From Gammaproteobacteria bacterium (GTDB lineage Bacteria > Pseudomonadota > Gammaproteobacteria > Steroidobacterales > Steroidobacteraceae), in NCBI GenBank assembly GCA_005877965.1, contig VBNP01000083.1:1-11432 (forward strand): a stretch of 11,432 nt of DNA, given 5' to 3'. The number at the start of each line of letters is the position of its first letter. Within the stretch, counting starts at the first letter, position 1. A program made the translations under genes and the position numbers. The notes below the pieces were generated by a model. The model was given only the letters and a program-made list of their open reading frames with translations. It did not search any database and was not told the origin of the DNA. Shown here in pieces: positions 8,625 to 11,432 of the stretch.

Positions 8625-10193
8625 TTACTCGACCACGGTCTGCGACTGCTCGCGCATGTACTGCGGCAGATAATAGAAGGAGGCGATCGCCTTGCCGGTG
8701 CTCCCCGAGCCCTTCCAGCCGCCAAAGGCCTGGTAACCCGGCCAGGCGCCGGTGGTCGCGCCCTGCGGGCGGTTCGCGTAGGTCACGCCCGCCTCGATGT
8801 GCTCATGGAACCAGCCGACCTCGTGCGCGCCGCCGTAGAAGCCGGCCGTCAGTCCGAGCGGGGAGCGATTCGCCAGTTCCATGGCGGCCTCGTTCGAGGC
8901 GACGCGATGCACCATCAGGATGGGCAGGAACATCTCCTCGTTCCATAGCGCGTGCTCGGGTGGCGCCTCGGCAATGGTGGGACGCACGAACCATCCGCGA
9001 CCGAGGACGCCGTCGCGCAACCGCTCCCCCCCGGCCACGAGGCGCGCACCGCCGCCGCGCAGCAGCTCGACATAACGCCCGTAATTCTCGTATGCCGTCT
9101 GCGTGGTGAGCGGTCCCAGCCAGTGTTCGCGGCGCGCCGGGTCGCCGATGCCGATCGCTGCGGTCTGCTGCAGCAGTTTCGCCAGCAGCGCGTCGGCGAC
9201 CTGCTCGTGGACGTACAGACGCGAGAGGGCGGAGCACTTCTGGCCTCCCATGCCGAAGGCCGATCGCACGATGCCGGTCGAGGCGCGATCCAGATCCGCT
9301 GCCGCGGTGACGATGCAGGCGTTCTTGCCGCCCATCTCGGCGATGCAGGGACGCGGGAACGGCGGCGCCTGCAACGCGCGTGCGATGCGCATTCCGACCT
9401 CGTGGGAGCCCGTGAAGGTCACGCCGGCTACCGCGGGATCCGCGATCAGTGCGGCACCGACCACCTCGCCCTGACCACTCAGATAGTTGAACACTCCGGG
9501 CGGCAGGCCGGCATCGCGCACGCAGTCGGCGAGCAGCCTGCCCGCCCACGGTGTGGCCGTCGCACCCTTCACGATGACGGTATTGCCCGTCACGAGCGCG
9601 GCCGCGACCGGGCCGCCCGCAAGCGCCAGGGGAAAATTGAACGGCGCGATCACCACCCAGGGACCGTAGGGTTTCAGCACACTGCGATTGTGCGAAACGT
9701 GGGTGCTCAGCGGATCGTCCGGTAGCGGCCGATCGAAGCCGCCGTGGCGCTCGAACTGCTCGGCATACAGAGTGAAGAAATCCGCGGTCTCCTGCGCCTC
9801 TCCCAGCGCCTCCATGCGGTTCTTGCCGACCTCCAGTGTCAGCGCCGCGGCGATGTCGTAAACGCGCTCCTCGATCAGGCCGGCCACGCCTCGCAACAGC
9901 TGCGCGCGCCGCGCAGGGCCGGTGCGTTTCCAGTCCTGCCAGGCGGTCGCGGCCGCACGCACGGCCTCGGCGGCGTCCGCCGCGCTGGCGGCCGGGAACT
10001 CGCCGAGTACCTGCTCGCAGTCGGCGGGATTGGTCTTCACAAAGTACTGCGCCGCCACGCGCTCCTCGCCGGCAACGTGCAGGGCATGCCTTGCGCCGAG
10101 CTTCGTCAGCGCGCGCGCCACCGCGGAATCGAAGCTGGCGTGCAGCTGCGCCGGCGGATCGAACATCGTCGAGTAGGTGAGCTTGAAACTCAT
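8625..10193 (-). CDS. NAD(P)+-dependent aldehyde dehydrogenase, 1-pyrroline-5-carboxylate dehydrogenase-like
   Basis: 522 aa from the ATG at 10193 (start M-S-F-K-L); the frame runs 30 codons farther upstream but into poorly conserved sequence that overlaps the likely promoter. Aldehyde dehydrogenase landmarks are complete: Asn186 in A-P-F-N-F-P, Lys209, the Rossmann F-T-G-S-H-E-V-G at 260-267, Glu286 in A-E-M-G-G-K-N, and catalytic Cys320 in G-G-Q-K-C-S-A-L-S-R. That last motif and the length are typical of the P5C/glutamate-gamma-semialdehyde dehydrogenase branch. One oddity is V-K-G after Lys209 where V-K-P is usual. It is the first gene of the cassette and probably oxidises the semialdehyde made by the aminotransferase. 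Glutamate or glutarate semialdehyde are both plausible substrates. No strong ribosome site is visible. Confidence 0.9.
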   Translation of the reverse strand: MSFKLTYSTMFDPPAQLHASFDSAVARALTKLGARHALHVAGEERVAAQYFVKTNPADCEQVLGEFPAASAADAAEAVRAAATAWQDWKRTGPARRAQLLRGVAGLIEERVYDIAAALTLEVGKNRMEALGEAQETADFFTLYAEQFERHGGFDRPLPDDPLSTHVSHNRSVLKPYGPWVVIAPFNFPLALAGGPVAAALVTGNTVIVKGATATPWAGRLLADCVRDAGLPPGVFNYLSGQGEVVGAALIADPAVAGVTFTGSHEVGMRIARALQAPPFPRPCIAEMGGKNACIVTAAADLDRASTGIVRSAFGMGGQKCSALSRLYVHEQVADALLAKLLQQTAAIGIGDPARREHWLGPLTTQTAYENYGRYVELLRGGGARLVAGGERLRDGVLGRGWFVRPTIAEAPPEHALWNEEMFLPILMVHRVASNEAAMELANRSPLGLTAGFYGGAHEVGWFHEHIEAGVTYANRPQGATTGAWPGYQAFGGWKGSGSTGKAIASFYYLPQYMREQSQTVVE

Positions 10194-10253
10194 GGGGGTT
10201 TTTCCGTGCGGAGCGTATGCAGGACCGTCTGCGCTTCCGATTGCATCAGGCCC

Positions 10254-10283
10254 ACGGTAGGCCGCGCCTGAGCCCGTCGTCAA
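10254..10283 (-). promoter_or_regulatory. Candidate sigma70 promoter of the aldehyde dehydrogenase-CoA-transferase-aminotransferase-permease operon
   Basis: On the minus strand TTGACG (10283-10278) is followed 18 nt later by TACCGT (10259-10254). The -35 matches five of six consensus bases and the -10 three of six. Transcription would begin near 10247, leaving a leader of about 55 nt before the ATG at 10193. It is the only reasonable promoter-like pair seen in the 183-nt gap between this gene and the tRNA. The weak -10 would fit an activated promoter. Confidence 0.33.
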
Positions 10284-10311
10284 CGCGGGTACTCGCGGCC
10301 CGCCGCTGTAG

Positions 10312-10326
10312 TATCATGCGGCCCCC
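10312..10326 (+). promoter_or_regulatory. Candidate -10 region of the tRNA-Lys promoter with GC-rich discriminator
   Basis: TATCAT at 10312-10317 (five of six to TATAAT) is followed by the very GC-rich G-C-G-G-C-C-C-C-C. A GC-rich discriminator is typical of stringently controlled stable-RNA promoters. No convincing -35 lies at the proper distance. Transcription would begin near 10324, about 53 nt before the mature tRNA end. Confidence 0.3.
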
Positions 10327-10376
10327 GCACGGCCAGCCCCTGCAAGGGCTCACCGAGCCGTCGGTCCAACAGCGGT

Positions 10377-10449
10377 GGGGCGTTAGCTCAGTCGGTAGAG
10401 CATCGGACTTTTAATCCGCTGGTCGACGGTTCGATTCCGTCACGCCCCA
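10377..10449 (+). tRNA. tRNA-Lys, anticodon TTT
   Basis: A 73-nt cloverleaf: acceptor stem GGGGCGT/ACGCCCC, D stem GCTC/GAGC, anticodon loop CTTTTAA with anticodon TTT at 10410-10412, T stem GACGG/CCGTC with loop TTCGATT, and discriminator A at 10449. It reads AAA and AAG lysine codons. The sequence is close to E. coli tRNA-Lys. The first anticodon-stem pair (27-43) is a T-C mismatch. The 3' CCA is not encoded (TAT follows), so it must be added by nucleotidyltransferase. In E. coli and Pseudomonas a tRNA-Lys also closes the tol-pal region. The 3' half of tRNA genes is a common integration target. Confidence 0.97.
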
Positions 10450-10483
10450 TATTAAAACGTTATTAATCAGAGTGTTACAATAT

Positions 10484-10513
10484 CTTTCTCGACCGAGTAG
10501 AGAAAAGTTTTTC
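10484..10513 (+). terminator. Possible intrinsic terminator after tRNA-Lys
   Basis: TTTCTC (10485-10490), a 9-nt loop, then GAGAAA (10500-10505), followed by AG and a run of five T from 10508. The stem is only six pairs and A/T rich, so it would be weak, but it lies 35 nt after the tRNA in the right orientation and ends in a T-run. Confidence 0.35.
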
Positions 10514-10577
10514 CGCTATCCTCATAGACCCGATCGAGTTCGTGATTTCATCCGAGCTTCTTTGATCAGTCGATGTT

Positions 10578-10619
10578 GGTGCACGAATCGTTCGATCTGA
10601 ACGAACCGATGCATGCACC
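10578..10619. repeat. 42-nt imperfect inverted repeat
   Basis: The outer arms GGTGCA (10578-10583) and TGCACC (10614-10619) are perfectly complementary. Inside them ATCG-TTCG (10587-10594) pairs with CGAA-C-CGAT (10602-10610) with one bulged C, around a 7-nt loop (10595-10601). A 3x3 interior segment with one G-C pair separates the arms. In total about 14-15 pairs form over 42 nt. No T-run follows, so it is not a typical terminator. It could be an operator, an RNA hairpin or an element end. Confidence 0.6.
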
Positions 10620-10782
10620 GCGAGCATCGCAGCGTGTTGCGCGCTGGCGTTGGAGTTTCGTAGCTTCGTTTGCAGTGTGTGTGACGGGTTGAAGGAGCGC
10701 AAAGCAGCCGTGTCCGCATGCCGCCTAACTCGATTCTCGGGACATCAGATTGGGTGTTGCGCTTGCTTGGGCGCCGCGCGCT

Positions 10783-10879
10783 CCGGCCTCATCGGGCCGG
10801 CAGTCAATACTGGCAGTTTATTCCGACAGGCCGGGTCCGGCCACTAGCGGCCGATCAGTGCAGCCGGAAAGATCTCCGG
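10783..10879. repeat. Cluster of GC palindromes between LysR 3' end and spacer
   Basis: Four short perfect stems follow one another: CCGGCC-6 nt-GGCCGG (10783-10800), CAGT-CAAT-ACTG (10801-10812), GGCCGG-GT-CCGGCC (10829-10842) and CCGGA-6 nt-TCCGG (10864-10879). The repeated GGCCGG/CCGGCC blocks could also pair across. They lie 40-140 nt beyond the LysR stop in that gene's direction, so they may act in 3'-end formation, although no T-run is visible. Confidence 0.5.
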
Positions 10880-10919
10880 ATTGCGGTCATTCAAGCCGGC
10901 GCGGTGAAACGCTACTGAG

Positions 10920-11432
10920 TCATAGGATGAGGCGGAACGCTTCGGCCATCTGTTCTGCTAAAGCGCGCGCCGCGGCTTTTGCTGCGCGTCCAGAAGGAAA
11001 CACCGCATGTACGTCCACAGAACCCATCTGCCAATCAGGCAGAACGCGAACAAGTGAGCGATTCGCGAGCTCTTTGCGCGACGCGATGATTGATGTGGGA
11101 ACGATCCCGAGCCCCGCTACAGCGGCTGCTATCGCGCTTTCGTTCGCCGAAACGACAAGGCGACCTTCCAGTCGAAGCGAGACCCGGCGCCCGTCCTTCT
11201 CGAATGTCCAGTCATCCATCCCGATCGGTCCCTGGATGATCGCGTGCGACTTGAGGTCATCCGGAGCTTTGGGGCGACCGGCGCGGCGCAGATAAGCCGG
11301 CGATCCGACCAGCACGCGCTCGATGCTGCCGAGTCGGCGCGCGGTAGCCGCCGAGTCGTCCAGCGATCCAAAGCGGAAGGCAATGTCCACGCCCTCGGTG
11401 ATAAGTGCCTGCCGCTGATCATTGACCAGCAG
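10920..11432 (-). CDS. LysR-type transcriptional regulator, C-terminal effector domain (partial, 5' end outside window)
   Basis: The frame is open from the window edge to a TGA at 10922-10920 and gives the last 170 residues. It begins in L-I-T-E-G-V-D-I-A-F-R-F-G, a near-universal segment of the LysR substrate-binding domain, followed by A-R-R-L-G-S, V-G-S-P-A-Y-L and a P-D-D-L-K-S-H-A segment. A later stretch A-A-A-V-A-G-L-G-I-V-P is the usual second-subdomain motif. The N-terminal winged-helix DNA-binding domain would lie beyond 11432. A start at the internal GTG (11390) would cut the domain and is rejected. Its G+C appears lower than that of the tol-que genes, in line with acquisition after the tRNA. 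Target genes cannot be told; the divergent neighbour is outside the window. Confidence 0.9.
   Translation of the reverse strand: MLVNDQRQALITEGVDIAFRFGSLDDSAATARRLGSIERVLVGSPAYLRRAGRPKAPDDLKSHAIIQGPIGMDDWTFEKDGRRVSLRLEGRLVVSANESAIAAAVAGLGIVPTSIIASRKELANRSLVRVLPDWQMGSVDVHAVFPSGRAAKAAARALAEQMAEAFRLIL

Larger units (their letters stand above)
10450..10919. other. 470-bp gene-free region between tRNA-Lys and the LysR gene
   Basis: No frame here resembles a known protein. The longest readings (75 aa or less) have no ribosome site or coding-like composition, and the frames on both strands look random. Bases 10450-10600 are clearly richer in A+T than the rest of the window. The region holds a candidate terminator (10484-10513), a 42-nt imperfect inverted repeat (10578-10619) and a series of short GC palindromes (10783-10879). 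It could be spacer, remains of an integrated element or the site of an unannotated small RNA. Nothing in it identifies an integrase or a clear att duplication. Confidence 0.7.

Noticed and set aside
10335..10350. AGCCC-6 nt-GGGCT hairpin in the tRNA leader
   Set aside because: Five pairs only, no T-run, and short stems are expected by chance at this G+C; not called as attenuator.
10475..10702. 75-aa minus-strand frame in the A/T-rich spacer
   Set aside because: Composition is random-like, there is no ribosome site and it crosses the terminator-like hairpin and the 42-nt inverted repeat.
10718..10918. 66-aa plus-strand frame ending just before LysR
   Set aside because: No similarity recognised, no ribosome site, and it runs through the palindrome cluster; considered as a gene remnant but not supportable.

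Overview
The window is a GC-rich, tightly packed bacterial chromosome segment. Its first part has the classic gammaproteobacterial order tolA-tolB-pal-cpoB-queE-queC, and a tRNA-Lys lies farther on. High GC, GTG/TTG starts and 1-4 nt junctions suggest an environmental, deep-branching gammaproteobacterium (Nevskiales/Steroidobacterales/Xanthomonadales-like). That placement is inferred from gene order and composition only.

Bases 1-4284 (plus strand) hold the end of tolA, complete tolB, pal and cpoB (the trans-envelope Tol-Pal machine and its periplasmic coordinator), then queE and queC (two steps of 7-deazaguanine/queuosine synthesis). All six lie head to tail with gaps of at most about 35 nt and look like one transcription unit or nested units.

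Bases 4287-10193 (minus strand) hold five genes that converge on queC with two bases between stop codons. In transcription order they are a P5C-dehydrogenase-like aldehyde dehydrogenase, family I CoA-transferase alpha and beta subunits, a class III PLP aminotransferase and an AdiC-type APC permease. They overlap or nearly touch, so they are very likely one operon. Together they read as a catabolic route: import an omega-amino or basic amino acid, transaminate the terminal amine to a semialdehyde, oxidise it to an acid and activate the acid with CoA. 5-Aminovalerate/lysine to glutaryl-CoA fits well, but the substrate is not proven.

Bases 10194-10449 hold a short intergenic region with candidate divergent promoters and a tRNA-Lys(UUU) without encoded CCA. 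In Pseudomonas the order tol-pal-cpoB-queE-queC-tRNA-Lys is contiguous. Here the five-gene cassette sits exactly between queC and the tRNA, which suggests insertion into an old syntenic block.

Bases 10450-10919 have no convincing gene. The first half is visibly richer in A+T than the rest, with a possible terminator, a 42-nt imperfect inverted repeat and a run of GGCCGG-type palindromes. Bases 10920-11432 (minus strand) are the C-terminal part of a LysR-type regulator that runs off the window. The composition change just after the tRNA 3' end is compatible with a genomic-island boundary, but no integrase or att repeat is visible.
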